A stretch of DNA of 64,000 nucleotides. It comes from Lingula anatina (lineage: Eukaryota > Brachiopoda > Lingulata > Lingulida > Lingulidae). A program made the position numbers and the translations under genes. The DNA is taken from contig NW_019775780.1 of the NCBI RefSeq assembly GCF_001039355.2, positions 496,001 to 560,000 of the forward strand, written 5' to 3'. The notes beneath the pieces are model-generated. The model saw nothing but the letters and a program-made list of their open reading frames with translations. It had not been told where the DNA came from and did not search any database. This document shows positions 11,101 to 24,300 of the stretch, piece after piece; position 1 is the stretch's first letter; each line of letters opens with the position of its first letter.

Positions 11101-14100
11101 ACCAACAAAAAAGGTTTCTAGATCTTTGAAATACCCCAACAGCATTTTGCAACAAAGCACAATTTGAATATTCTGTAGTCTCCCTCTGTACAGGCTGAAT
11201 TATGATTTCCAGCCAGATAACACTCTTTACTTGTGCTATAATATGCTGATATCACTTATGTAATAATAAGATCAATAAGAAAACCAAGCATATTCAGTAC
11301 TAGTTCATTTGGCACATAAAATTGGCATATTTGCTCTATTCAGAGAATATTTAAATTTCTTAGCAACTTTCTGCACATTAACATCATGAATTACAGGTAG
11401 ATCAACATTTGTTTTTATCAAATTCAGTATGTTTGATTGATAGGTAAACAGTTTATTGACGTATTGAGTGGAATTGGCACCATGCAGCTGTTCTTGTGTT
11501 TGGAAACATGAACATGTGCATGAGATGCTTGTTTGCCAGATTTGTAGAAATCTAAGGTAGAAATTTGGTCTAAAACCTAGTCTTCTGAGTCTTATTTTGC
11601 ATAGGTAAAGTCAGTTGACATATATCATGTGTTACGCATAGCAACAGGAAGATGTCTTCCTTTTTTTTTTTTTTTGTACTTCAGGGTATACTTGAATAGC
11701 TATGTACATGAGCACAAACAAAAACTGACAATAACACCTGCATTTTTTGTAGTTAAATGGTGTTTCCTTATAGGATTTCATTGTGGCCTGTGCAGTCACA
11801 GTTTGTCCAAATTTGATAGTGAAAACTCCACTATGTAACACATGTAACCTCTGTTTTAGCTCATCAGTGAATAATTAGTTTCCATAAGTGACATCCGCAA
11901 GATTGTCTGAAATGAGGCATCAAATTATGTGACAGGCCATATCTTTTAGGGGCTTCTAAAGGAATTTGCTGCAGTCTGTAGGGGATAGAGATCGAGCCAA
12001 CAGATGGTGAAGTGGTGTATGATTCACTCCCAGCAGAGCCTGGGGATTGGGGAGCTAAAAGCTTTCACTTGTCTTGCTGTTGAAACCCTGTGTTTTTCAG
12101 AGAGGTGAAAGTCTCCATGTCTCCTGGAACAGTAATGTACATTGTCATATAGTGTCTGGTATGTGTCTGAGGAAATAGGATGATTGAGTTGCAATTAAGC
12201 ATTAATCACATAAGGGATTGTAACAAAAGTTTCTGATAATCCACACAGCTTGATTTGCCACAAACTCTTTCATAAATTGTAGGTATTAATCAGCAAATGT
12301 ATGTTTTGTGCCTCAGAGTTGGATGAGGGTCATTTTGTCAATTTTGAAACTCACACCATTTGTGTACTGGTTCAAAGCAAGCTCATTCATGTCATTTCTA
12401 TAAGAGAAACTATAGTTCAAATGTAAATTTTTAAAAAATGTATAACTCGATTCTATAGTTCAAATATATTTTAATAGGAAATATACATAGATTGGTAAAG
12501 TTTCAGCAATTGCTGTATTGATTACTACCAATTTAAAAAGTTTGAAAGTCTTTAGACTGTTATCAGACTATATGATTGTATTATACATGTAATCAGTTTT
12601 AGCTTATGGGTTCATTGCAAAATATGTAGAATAAAAAATCCATGTCTGCAATAAGTACAACTAAATCAATGCTACAAATCAAGCTAGCATATTTAAACCA
12701 GTGCAGCTTCAATCCAGGTAATGCAGTGGAACTAGTAATACATATAAGTCAGTATAATGTATTTGAAGGTTCGGTGCATCCCTCAATTCAGCTATGAATA
12801 CTTGCACTTTTCTGAGAGTTTCGAATGCCACAGAGGAGCCTCATGCATTCAGAAGTTTTGATGAAAGCAATGCTGACTATTCTGGTTCTGAGTGCATATT
12901 GTGGATTTTGAGAAAGAAAAAAAAAATTTTCCACTGCTGCTCTTAAAACAACAGGTGCACTAAAAATTGCAAGAAGCACTACCTTAAACTGAAAAGCTAC
13001 CTTCATTGCCAAAAGATGAGATGAATGGCTACCAGTATGTTTTTTGTTCAAGTGAAAAGAAAATGACTGGAAACTTAAGAATTTGAAAAACTCTTACAGC
13101 TGAGTCAGACACTTGGTGTGTTAAAAAGCTACTTTTCCTAAGGTACTTGTAACAGACAAGAGCTGGTGATTTTCAGGTAAACATATCCCAGACACCTCTA
13201 TAGCAGTACATGCTTGTAGGATTTTCAGAAGACAACCCAGAGCAAACGTTTTCTTGTAAACATTTTGTCTTAAAACTCCTCCGCCTTGTTTATGGCAGTC
13301 AGGACAGATTGATCCATGACCCCACCCCTAACAAGAAACACAACAGGGCAGTAGCCAGCAATTTCAAAGGGGGGGGGGGGCTTTTTCTATATTGAACCTT
13401 AACATACCATGAATCTTTCATGTATCTAGTTCAAATTTTACCAAGAGCACACCTTTTCCCAGCAAAAAAGGGTGGTTTCTTTCTAACCCCCCCTCCCCCA
13501 ACCTGCCCCTAGCTACAGATCTGTACAATGCTGCTAATATTGGTTATTTTCAGAATATCCAGATTCATTGTTGCTCAGGTATATATAATATAATATGAAA
13601 ACAAAGGTAAATTATTGTCCCAGATATGCCAGATATGCGTAAATGTGTTCTGGCAGCAGTGTGCTTTTGCAGAAACTGTATCATTTGTCTTTAATCCATC
13701 ACTTAAAAATGTCTAGACAATGTATACTCGTGTACTTTAGCATGTTTAAATGCTGGTGTCATTCAATAATTTTAGTCAACAAATATTGTATACACTATTA
13801 ATGAAATTAAATTGGAGACTTAAGAAAAACATTTGATGGCACTCACAGTATATTTTCATTGATCTGTGTGTCATTAACTGAGACACCTTAGAGAATAAAT
13901 GAAATAGGTACAGAAAAAGATATTAAGAACATGCTTTTACCTCTACCCGAATGTGTTTTCAAAAGCCTCATCATTTTACCACATAGCAGCCAACGTTGCT
14001 TTTATAAAAAGCCTGTGCAATATTGGCCTATACCAAGTAGTTATATTGATTTAGTTTTAAGCATTCTACCCATTAGCCAGATTACAACCATCAAGTACAT

Positions 14101-14899
14101 CAAGTTCTGTAACTGAAGGCTTCAGAAAATGGCTTCAGTTCTATCATTGTTGGATTGGCCTATCATTGTATCACACTTATTGATTCATTTTGCACCAGAC
14201 ACTCTTCGTCTCTTTTCTGAGTCCTCTTCCATTCCCAAAAATCCATAGTTACCCCAGGGGTTAGGAAACAAAAATATTCTGACCGTATGATGTACAATTG
14301 GGTGTGATAAATAGCCTTAGTTGGATATTTAAGGGACACAAAGCCAGTTGTGAACATGTTTAACAAATAATGTATAATTAAGAGTTCCATACTCGTTCAA
14401 TACAAGCACCCTCACAGATTCAATGAGGGATTCCATGAATAAGACATATAGCCATGTGCAAAATCTTATTCATGATTACAGAATATTGGGGCGATGTTTC
14501 TGCTCAAATTGGTTTCCATCATAAATTTACTGAAAGAGCGAACACAAATTGCTGCCAGTGTTGTCTTCTTCAAGCTGGCTGCTTATTGTATTATTAATTA
14601 ATCTCTGGTAATGTAAATGAACAGACTGTGAGAATTGACAGACAGTCAGCAGCATTTTTTTTCACAGTAATGCTTGACACAATATTTGCGGAACAAGTCA
14701 TTTCCTAGAAGCCTAAAACCTAAGGATACGGAGGACGCCACAACTGGAAGCTAGGTGGATCATCAGCTTTCTGTCAACTTAATTACTATTGATCAAGGCT
14801 CTAATATTGCAAATAATGGACTGATTACCAAAAGAGACTTGACTAATTTCACATCATAGTGAGAAAGAAAGAGAAGGGCATTGGGTGGATGATAACACT
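8151..14899. other. Intergenic sequence, no gene recognised
   Basis: Neither strand has a frame longer than about 90 codons, and none of these resembles a known protein or ends in convincing splice sites. It contains homopolymer runs (A at about 8731, T at about 11660, G at 13369-13380) and AT-rich stretches. It probably lies upstream of the NAV transcription unit. Confidence 0.6.
13369..13380. repeat. Poly-G homopolymer run
   Basis: A 12-base G run. It is simple sequence and prone to miscounting in the assembly. Confidence 0.85.
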
Positions 14900-16252
14900 G
14901 CGATAGCACCACTTGTCACATCCTGACTCTGAGGAACTTGACGCGAGGGGAAAGTGCGGGCAACAGGGGAGAGTGACGCAGGGGAGTCATTAGCTGCAAG
15001 GGAGATAACAGCACAGCTACTATTTTATCACTAATGCAGCTGGAGAATTCTCATCAACTCGAGTTTTATAGATCAAAGGGCTGAGAGATTCAGTGGATTT
15101 AGATGCAACTGACCTATGCCCAGTCAGACTTGACCGAAGACACCTTTTCTGATAGTTTAAACATTTGCTGAGGGGCATTTAATAAGGCTTCAGACCAAAC
15201 ACCTGGGTATTCTTCACCTGGGCATTCATTGACCAGTACGTCCAGGATTGACCAGCAGAGCTGCTACCACATGCTTCTGACAGATAAGGCTTCCCAGTGT
15301 ATTCTGTATACATGTGTTAACAGAGATAGTTCCTAGTTCCTCCAAAGGGTGTATCACACATGTTGTATATACTGAACCATCTACCTGGACTGGCTTTAAT
15401 ACCTGCTTGCTACTGGACCAGATGCTAACAGTGCAGTGTTTCATGCACCCATGACCTTTCTAAAAAGACAGCAAAGTTTGGGTAATTGGACAACCTGAGA
15501 TGGGCCAGAGGATTTGTGAATGATTTACTTGAGTAGATTTTATTTACACTGATTGATTCACGTCTGTTTTAATCTAAACACTGCACATCCCAGCCTGGAT
15601 TGGACTGATATTCAGTGACACAAGGTTACTGACTGAAGCAGCAGACAGCAAGAAGCAAGCTTTTACCTGTAGGCAGAACACAGTAGTGGAAGCTGAGGGT
15701 TAAAAATTCAGCTGTGGTCATTTTTTCCTCACAAGTTTTTGAATAGTGACCAATTCAGACCAGGTGGACAGTACCTTCTTTTGTACTGAGCAGATTTAAA
15801 GATATTTCTGACTTCTGGAGTCTGAAAGTAATTGCCTGTGAAAAACTGGAGTTCAAACAATTGATAATTTTTGGACAATTACACATTACTGGACATTGTA
15901 ATAGCACTGTTAAAAAACCTATATTTGACAAATACTGTCTTCTGTTAAAACAAAACTGAAATAAGGAGAGAATCCAAACAATTTGCGAATTTTTTTTGCA
16001 ATATTTTTTAAATGTGCTAATTGTGCTGAGTTTCAGCCAGGCTTTTTGGTGGAAAAGAACTCGTAAAAAATTGAGGAGATTTCATGCATCTGGTCATCTA
16101 TTTGATGTGCATTTCATCAAAAAACACTTTTTTTAAAAAGATTGGAGCTGTTTGGCAAGAATTGGAGGATTTCCTGGAATACAGCAAGACATTTATATCC
16201 TGTGTATGACATTCTGCAACAAGTTAAAATTTCTTTGCATTCATTGAAGACC
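14900..16252 (+). promoter_or_regulatory. Candidate promoter and 5' leader region of the NAV transcript
   Basis: This stretch lies directly upstream of the first NAV coding exon. Its left part (about 14935-15000) is locally richer in GC and purines than its surroundings, with several GACGC/GGGGA words. There is no long reading frame. I cannot place a transcription start, a TATA box or a leader splice. The assignment rests only on position and base composition. Confidence 0.25.
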
Positions 16253-16339
16253 ATGTTCTCCCACCGTGTGCTGTTTCCTCTTCTCCGTAGTAGTCGCAGC
16301 AATAACCATGCAGTTTTTAACGAGCGATTCAAACTCAAG
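16253..16339 (+). CDS. NAV2: NAV coding exon 1 (29-residue leader)
   Basis: The ATG at 16253 opens 29 codons (MFSHRVLFPLLRSS...NERFKLK) that end in phase 0 at a strong donor, AAG|GTAAGG. The join to exon 2 gives KLK-IYTDWANHY, the correct entry into the CH domain. The leader is basic and partly hydrophobic. It is not like the longer leaders of vertebrate NAV2/NAV3 that I know, and N-terminal exons of this family do vary. The frame is also open upstream to about 16142 without another ATG, so 16253 is the first in-frame start. Alternative first exons are possible. The start is supported by position, donor and phase rather than by conserved residues. Confidence 0.65.
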
Positions 16340-17436
16340 GTAAGGTCAGTAGGGCTACTGGGTTTAAAGCCATAGGTACAGCTCTCATTGATGACTTTCT
16401 AAAAATATGTGCTGTTTGCTGTTTTTCTCAATCATATCTGTGGGAAGAGATAACTTTCACGTTCAGTTAAGTCGGATCAGAGTTGATATGGCAGTAATCG
16501 TTTTAATGTTGGGTCTGTGCTACTCTGTTTCATGCATAACCCCCAATTTGCTCAAGTGGGAGCAAAATGCAATAACTTCTCAGAGACAATTATGGTGCTT
16601 GTATTTCTGCAAACGATAGCTTTTCATGGTAATTTGAAAAATTGCTTGCAATTTGCTTTCATTTGCGGCACATTATTTTGAAGTTAGGTTGTTTGAACAC
16701 CCATACATAAACATCCACGATTAACTTCACTTTGTGCTCTGGTGAATGCACACCATGGATTTTCATTTCTGCTTTGTTCTAGAAGACTGAGGTTTGCCTT
16801 TGATTGATTTTCAAGTTCAGTTCAATAGCACCTCTAAGTTCAATTACACAGTGGAGTACCCTTGGAATATACAAGGATGTTCTCAGTGTTTTTGAACTTC
16901 TGTGCTTTGTTTGTTAGTACTTATTATTATGGTGCAGGGGATTCCAAGGTGCGACTGCTAGCTTGCTCGCAACACAGACAGACTTTTACAAATAATCAAT
17001 ACTGAATTTAAAAAGAGTACTTTGATGAACAAAACAGTCAGAGGAGCTCTTTATCAGTTGTATGCTTAAACTCTGTTCATTTCCCCTCAGTCTCATTCTG
17101 TATAATTGATGCCTTAAATTGGGTGAAAATTTCATTTCCTAGGGTTCTGTTTTCTTGCAGAGAATATCGTACACATTATTTACCCTCCTATATTTCTATG
17201 TTCATCACTAAGTGTTCTTATCCTTTGTGCCACATTCAGTAAATTATATGTGATAAATTATGCTTTTATAGACTGTTCAAGATTTCCTGTAAGAAAGAGA
17301 ACAAATGTGATAAAACTATCAATATTGGCAGGGTGGCAACTAAAGCTTGGCTATGTATAAGTGTCCACTCCTTTTACATTAAGATGCACATCCCAAAAAA
17401 AGAAGTTGTAGAGAAAAGTTATCACTAGGAACATGA

Positions 17437-17468
<32 letters not shown>

Positions 17469-17477
17469 ACACACACA
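17437..17477. repeat. (AC)n microsatellite
   Basis: An AC dinucleotide run with one ACAT interruption, followed closely by a short poly-G run near 17500. Confidence 0.9.
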
Positions 17478-18059
17478 TGCCTTTATGCAGGGTTGGGAGG
17501 GGGGGGGTCAAAACAAAGCACCACTTTTGATGGGAAATAGTCCACTCTGGGTAAAATGTGACTTAGGAACACAAAGGTTTCATGGTAAAAGGTCCACTTT
17601 CTCCTAAAAAGACACTTTGACATTGCAGGGTCAGCTCTATGTAATGAAGGTTCTTTATGAGGAAGGTCCATTAAATTTGTTTATAGCAACGGCTAATATT
17701 TTTTACCTCTAAAATCTAGGAGTCACTATGATAAAGGCCAGCTACACCAAATGCACATGGTTTGGTATTCGGAAGGGTTTTTTGTGACAAAGGTTGGGTA
17801 TTCCAAAGAAATGTGGATGTTAACGCACAGCCAGTGTTTGCCTCTTAGGAAAATTAGTTGCTGGACCGAAAGTTCAGCCATCTTGAGAAGTAGCTGGCTC
17901 GAATGTCTGCCGGGTGGGAAAACTTCTCAGCCCGTTCTGAAAGTTGTCCAGCCTTAATTTCTAACACTGTGCACAGCACTTCATAAATAGCACTTGTTTA
18001 CTATACTTTGTTTGTTGTCTTTACCTGTACACGTATTTTGATATAACAAATCTTAGGCA

Positions 18060-18100
18060 TAGTGGACTTTTGTCATAGCGAACCTTTGTCAAAGTGAACC
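18060..18100. repeat. Degenerate 16-bp tandem repeat, 2.5 units
   Basis: Units 18060-18075 and 18076-18091, plus a partial third, follow a consensus near TAGTGAACCTTTGTCA. Reverse-complement-like fragments (for example AAAGGTCCACTTT near 17590, and AAGGTCCATT, AAAGGCCAGC, CAAAGGTTGG) are scattered over 17520-17830. This suggests an old, inverted, decayed array. Confidence 0.5.
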
Positions 18101-19090
18101 AAGAAATGCTGGCTATGGGCCTGATATATGAAAGAGGATGAAATCCATTTTAAATGTTACTGTTGAAAATATGTAGAAGAAAAATTCAATTTCTTCTTCC
18201 TATTTATTGTTTACATATGCAGTTTGGAAAAATATACAAATGAAACAAGTTTAGAGTTATATTTGAAAAATCAAGAAAATAAGGCTTCATTTTATTCAAA
18301 GTTAGCCTAAGCAGCTTGCTTTGTCAGTGAAAAGAATTGATTTTCTCTGTCCGTGTATGATAAAACATTGTTGTATGATCAATTTTGGTTGCCAGAAGAG
18401 GAGAATTCAACAAAGGTTTCTAATTCATCCGACAGCAGTGACTCGATTTCCTCTTTCTCTTTTGTTATTGATGAATTTTGCACTTATACTCCATCATGTT
18501 ATTATAATTCAGATTTGGGCTGGCACATGAAGAAAGGGTGGGTTGGAGCAGCCCTGTTTAAGTTTTTGTATATTAATAAAGTGTAGAGAGACTGGTATGA
18601 GAGGGAGAATTGTAGGACAAGATGAAATGTGAAATAGCAGGAGAAAGTGATAGAAGATTGGAGGAGGAAGGGAGGGGGAGAGAAATAAGAGTTATCAAAC
18701 ATGAAACGTCATCTGAATTGGGCAATCCAGGTGCCTTTCCAGAATCTCCTTGCCTGGTGTCTTCTGGTTTATGTTATTTAGTATCTAAGTATCTGTTGGT
18801 TATTGTACAAAATATTTTGCCAGACACATAATGCTTTAATGCCAAACTTATTAGATTGGAATTGTGAGTGGATTGATTTTATGTCTGGGGCTTTGTTTTT
18901 ATGTTGAAAAGAAATCCCTTCAACTTTCTCATTCTTATGTCAATTTGTTGTAATATCACTGGGGAGTTTTTGAAGAAGTCAATAGAATGCCTGGTAGTTC
19001 CCATTTCTAGTGCCTATGGTTATGAAAATCTGTAATGTTCAGTATTTGAAGAAATATTTCACTGTGCTGAATCTGTGTGTATACAGCTTT

Positions 19091-19093
19091 TGT

Positions 19094-19124
<31 letters not shown>

Positions 19125-19127
19125 GGG
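19091..19127. repeat. (TG)n followed by poly-G
   Basis: About 17 bp of TG repeat runs straight into about 20 G residues. It is simple sequence and its length is unreliable. Confidence 0.9.
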
Positions 19128-20939
19128 TCTGTTTTAGCAAAGAAGGTGTTGGGTAAATCTTTTGAATTTAAACTGTCATATGCCTCTTTTTTTGTTCCTC
19201 TCTTTCAGCATATATACAGTATGCATGGGGGTGAGTACAGGTCCCATCACATTTGAATAAACAGAACATTGTCCACCACTATAAAATATGATAGACAGGG
19301 AATACTGTGGACTACTCATAATGTCACAACTTGAGCAGCATGGTAACAGGGCCGTTTTCACTGCCCTCACACTGGCTGCTTTGAAGCTGAATCAAATTTC
19401 TGCAAAAAAGCAAAAATTAAGTGTATGTTGTGTCTCTTACTGAGAGCTGCAGTACAATGATTGTGTTTTACCAAACAACCAGGGTGGTATTAGGGGTTAA
19501 AAAAAGTGTTAAGCCTGGAGTTGTTTGTATAAAACAATATTGTTATGTATTTATTTTATTCCTCCAACAATCTTATTCTAGTACTGTAAATAAAAATCCA
19601 CATTTTATGAGGTTATTTAAATCTTTGAAAAGTTGTAAAAAAAGTCTTAGGGTGCCTTGCTAGTAGTGATACTCAATTTACAATATAGCTAATCACTAAA
19701 AATATAAACAACAGAGGCTTTGTGTAAGTTGCAAGGATATAGTTAAGTGTGCCCAACACCAGTTTCCTCAACCACTTGAGAGGTGCTTCACCAAGATGGA
19801 AAAATTCTGTTTCTCCTTAACCACAGTTTAGTGATACTTGGTGTTTGATTCATGTATGTAAATATAACTGACACAGACATGCAGAGGATGGTCAGAAGTG
19901 AAAACTATCAGGATGGTCACTGTGGTACAGAACATATCTAGCAACAATTACAGTTATTATAAAGCAAGTCTCAGAGAAAATGGGGACCTGGATGTAAATG
20001 AAGTGTTTTTCTTGTAAACTTTTTGACTAGAAATGCCAGTAAGTATGAATCTGATGTATGTTTAAAATGTCTTAAGTTCTCTTTGTAAGACCTAGATTTA
20101 ACAGTTTCTTGTATTATAATCTGGCCGTGCACACTGAAAGCTGTCTGTTGTGGTTTAGTGGTGGTGTATGATAAAGTAGTATGGTCTTGGCACAATGGAA
20201 GGAAGTGTCTAGAGATGTCACAAGGCATTCAGGAGCCAGGGTATCCTGTAAAGTGTGTGTTTAGTAATGGCTTTATGACATGATGAGTCCAGTCCACAGT
20301 GTTCACAAAGACTGTTACCTGTGGTAAAAATGGTATATTTTTTGATAAGATGGTTATATTTTAATATCTGTCTTACTTATTGGCCATACCGCATGGTATT
20401 GGTCATGGTGCATTTTAATCTCTGTATGACAACAGCCGTATTTATTTTATACTCAAGGGAAACTGTATCAAACCCTTATCAAACTTTGTAAGCATCAAGA
20501 GAAGAATCAGGCCGTTTTGTAATGAAGTGAATTGGTGTCGCAACTATGTAAAGACAATATATTTCCATTGACAATCATTTCATTACATATTACTCATTTA
20601 TTTTTGGCAAATATAATAATTATTAGTCATCATGTGTACAAAGTGTGAGAAAGTTTAACTTGATGACAAACACAGGAGTATGTGACATTGTCTGAGAGAA
20701 AAATGATGTGACAGACTAGGCACATTCAGTGAGGACAAAATATATTTAGTGAGTCTAGAGAGTGTCTTTATTCTGGACAGAAAAGATTGTGGTTTGCTGT
20801 AAGATAAATATTGTAGAGCACATTTGTCTGCAAACTGATGTTTCCTTAAAGTAGATGTCTATAAAAGAAGCTTATACCCATGTGTATTTCAGAGCTATGC
20901 AAGGCAACTGATAGGGAGCATTCAGATAAACCCATCATA

Positions 20940-21130
20940 CTAGCTGGATCAATCCAACTCCATGGGAGATTCTCCCAAAGTGCAATAACTATAATTGGGT
21001 TATATATCTGACATGCCTCCACCGAGTTGCAAGGGGGTAATTAACTAAGGAGGCGTGTCAGACAATTAGGATAATTACACTGAATGCACTTTAGCGAGAT
21101 TCCCCTGCAGAGTTGGGTTGATCCAGCTGG
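20940..21130. mobile_element. Foldback MITE (191 bp) flanked by TA
   Basis: The left end begins CTAGCTGGATCAATCC and the right end read in reverse begins CCAGCTGGATCAACCC. Similarity between the arms continues inward, imperfectly, for about 85-90 bp (paired GACATGCCTCC and GGAGGCGTGTC). Almost the whole element could fold into one hairpin with a loop near 21022-21049. TA dinucleotides flank both ends (20938-20939 and 21131-21132), as in Tc1/mariner-type or other TA-targeting elements. There is no coding capacity. Confidence 0.7.
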
Positions 21131-21269
21131 TACAATGTTTGAATCTGAATGTGGTCAAAGTCCTTTTATAAAATAACATATAGTTTATTACTAGGAATTC
21201 AGCATCTTTTGAGATAGTTGTAATATGTGGGTTTTAAGGTAATAAAAAAATTGTCATTTCCTATTTCAG

Positions 21270-21387
21270 ATCTACACAGACTGGGCCAATCATTACCTAG
21301 AGAAGAACAAGCAGAAGCGCCTCATCACTGACCTGCAGCATGACATTACTGATGGGGTTCTGTTGGCTGATGTTATTGAAGCTGTCA
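21270..21387 (+). CDS. NAV2: NAV coding exon 2 (start of CH domain)
   Basis: The acceptor TTTCAG precedes 118 nt encoding residues 30-68 plus the first base of residue 69. The sequence opens with IYTDWANHYL, the signature start of the navigator CH domain. It continues through a basic KNKQKRLITDL stretch to DITDGVLLADVIEAV, the first conserved CH helices. The donor is A|GTAAGT (phase 1). CH domains of this family are single (type-3-like) and are tied to cytoskeletal signalling rather than being a tandem actin-binding pair. This exon is the strongest evidence for the gene's identity. Confidence 0.95.
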
Positions 21388-24300
21388 GTAAGTAGAACTT
21401 AAATGAGTAACTTTTGTGTAGGGTGACCAGGAGATCTTTTTTGCTCTGTAAAATTACATTTAACCCTTGACTAGGATGATTGGTCATTTATTTTGGAGGT
21501 ATACATGCAGGTTTAGGATATATCATTTGCCAGAATGTAAGAAGTTGTTGCCACTTTTGTTTCTTGCTCAATGCTGCCCTATTTTTCATGCTTCATTGCA
21601 TCAGTTGCAATCACATTCAGTAAAGATAAAATATTTGGTGGTAAAAATCCATCCTACATATATTCATTTATTGATACAATATATGCACATGCACACTCAT
21701 TCTACACACCGGTACATGCACGTGCATAAAAAACAACATCATTTTAGTAGACAGTAAATGAAACTTTTAAACCACATGAAAAAATTGTCTATGAAATAAA
21801 AAGAGAGGAAAGGAGTATGACCGATACACCCTGTAATCGGACAGGCTGAGTCCATCATCTGGCCTCATGATTGTCTGGACCCACCCACCACTTTTCTTGA
21901 ACATGGTAGTTTTCCTGGCCATAAGTAGCAGCACTCAGCTATAAATCTTGGCATGGTCAGCCCTGCATGGTGTGTCAGTTGCTGTAGCCCCATTCTCAAC
22001 TGGCAAAATACAGTATGCCACTTCTCTCTATATATCTATATGTACTATGATTTTTAAAGGAATTATGAATGAGGGCATGAGCTATGTATGTATGGTGCAA
22101 AGTTAATATGTGCATTGCTTTGGTATCTCAATGACAGTGATCAATGAAAATATTGATGGAAAGGGAATTAAAAACCCATTTGAAAGGTAACAGCATACAG
22201 TTGGCTTTTTCAGCATTTTAATGGAGAGACACACAATAAATAATATGAAGACTTTTTCTGATCAGAAATAAAAGATTTGATCATTTTCCCCACTTTCATT
22301 AATTGCAAGCTACCTTACCTCTCTATGGCATAGAGCAGAACTTAAGTTAAATTGAGGGTAAAATTATAACCAGGATTGTGATAGTGGAGTATAATTGTAT
22401 TCCTTGTAAGGTATTGAAAATGGACGTAAGAGACATTAGGAGGGATATTACTCAGCATGCTTGGAGCTTAAATGATTAAGACATCAAATCCCCCAGACTG
22501 TCACTGATTACTTGTCTAAACATGGTTAATTGGCTGTGTGATTACAGCTCTAATGAGTTTGCTGCGGACCAGAAAGAAACTTCTCTAATATGCTGTAATA
22601 CAGTTGGGTAAATTAGAGTGAAAACAGTATGGGCAATCTATGAACAGTGGTAGAGGACCTCCTTGGAGCACTACCATTACATTATTTAGAAGAAAACAAT
22701 GGGAATCACATTGGCAAAAAGAATTATCAATGTCCACAGACTTTATAAACCCCCTGTAATACAGTAGCTGCAGGTGTTTTAAGTTCTCTGGGTAATACAT
22801 GTTGTATGTTTCTCTTCAAGCGAGCACATTGTTTTAAGACTTCCTTTCAATTGTTTGTAAAAGGGGTATATGGGGATACTGAATTCTATTTGTAACTCCA
22901 AACATGTGCCAAGAAAAGCATTGTTTTATTTGATTTCTATTTTTGTATGGCACCTGTTTTAGATAGAAAATTTGTTTCACATAACAAAAAGTAGACTTAT
23001 TTGTTTATTGTAATTTGTTTTTAGAGACAAGAATACCTAAAATTGGCTTTTCCATGCATTTTTTTGTTGTTAAAAAGTAAGTGTTTGTGATTTAAAGACC
23101 AGTTACCAGACACACTTTTGAAGCAAGCTGATTTTTTAACAAATTTGCATCAGACTACATTTTTATGGAGCAAACCTACAAGAAAGCTTTTAAAGGTGTT
23201 CTTCCTGAGTGTTGCACAGTCTAGATTGTGGTTGCTGAGAAGCAGGTGTATATATTTGTATTAGTATAATAGTCTTACTAATAATTTTACAAGATGTGTC
23301 TGTTGAAGAAAATAAAATAGTGAAGCTATTTTGCTTTTGATCTTGGAGAAAATGGATGTTGGGGACCTGTGCTTTACCTCAGTGCCACAATACAAGTCTC
23401 TGTACCAGGATGTACAGCTATACTGGCATGTGTATGACCCCTGGAGGTGTAAAGGAAGTCAAAATGGTGGGGGATTTTCTATTAAAAGACCAGTAGTAAC
23501 TGCCAGATATAAACATCTGTTTGTCCTCAAGTTTATTTTCTGAACTACAACTTCTCAAGTTGTAACACAATTTGAGCTTTGAACATTCAATTTCTGCTCA
23601 ACTGTTTTCCAAAGCATAATGCGAGGTAGTCTCCGCACAGGATGCAGGCTCTGTTGGGCAACTAAGTAAGGTGTCTTGGATAGCCTTTGATTGTAATTTT
23701 ATGTGACTTTAAATATAAGTAGGTGTAAACGGCTGGGGCTTCTGGCAGTCTGTCAGCTGCTTGGGCTTGCTGCTTGTTTCTCTTGCTTGATTGGGAAACA
23801 GTTCTTATAAAGGTTTTACCTTATAAAAACTCGTGCAGGGGCAAGGCGATGCCAGGTTTGAAGATTTTACCTGAAAAATGTAATACTGTATTTAAGAGAG
23901 GAAGTGGCATTTGAGGTGAGGACAGCTGTTCTAACAGAATCCTTCCTTTCTCACTAATATTTGAAAATTTACAAATGTCCCGATACATGTAGTGTCAGAA
24001 TTGTCACTGGGATGTTCTTAAAAATTTTAGTTGTTTTTTTCCCATGTTATCAACTGTAGGAACATTCACTCTCCTTCTTACTAGAGAAATATTTCCCAGT
24101 ACCATAAAATCACCACAAAAATTGTCTTTAACAGTGGTTAACCACAATGTATCACTCTGTTGGAATCAAAAATGAACCAGTGATGTTGATAAAAGATTCA
24201 CAAAGCTACCCCATCAGTTGCTCATATTTTGAAGGTTACATCAGAAGACCTGTGAAAACACCAACCGTCTTTGCCGTGTTGCTTTTTGCTCACATGACTT

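Larger units (their letters stand above)
16340..21269 (+). other. NAV intron 1 (about 4.9 kb, GT-AG)
   Basis: It runs from GTAAGG to a pyrimidine-rich acceptor ending TTTCAG. It contains a CA repeat (17437-17477), a TG/G repeat (19091-19127), a degenerate 16-bp repeat (18060-18100) and a foldback MITE (20940-21130). I see no nested gene. Confidence 0.7.
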
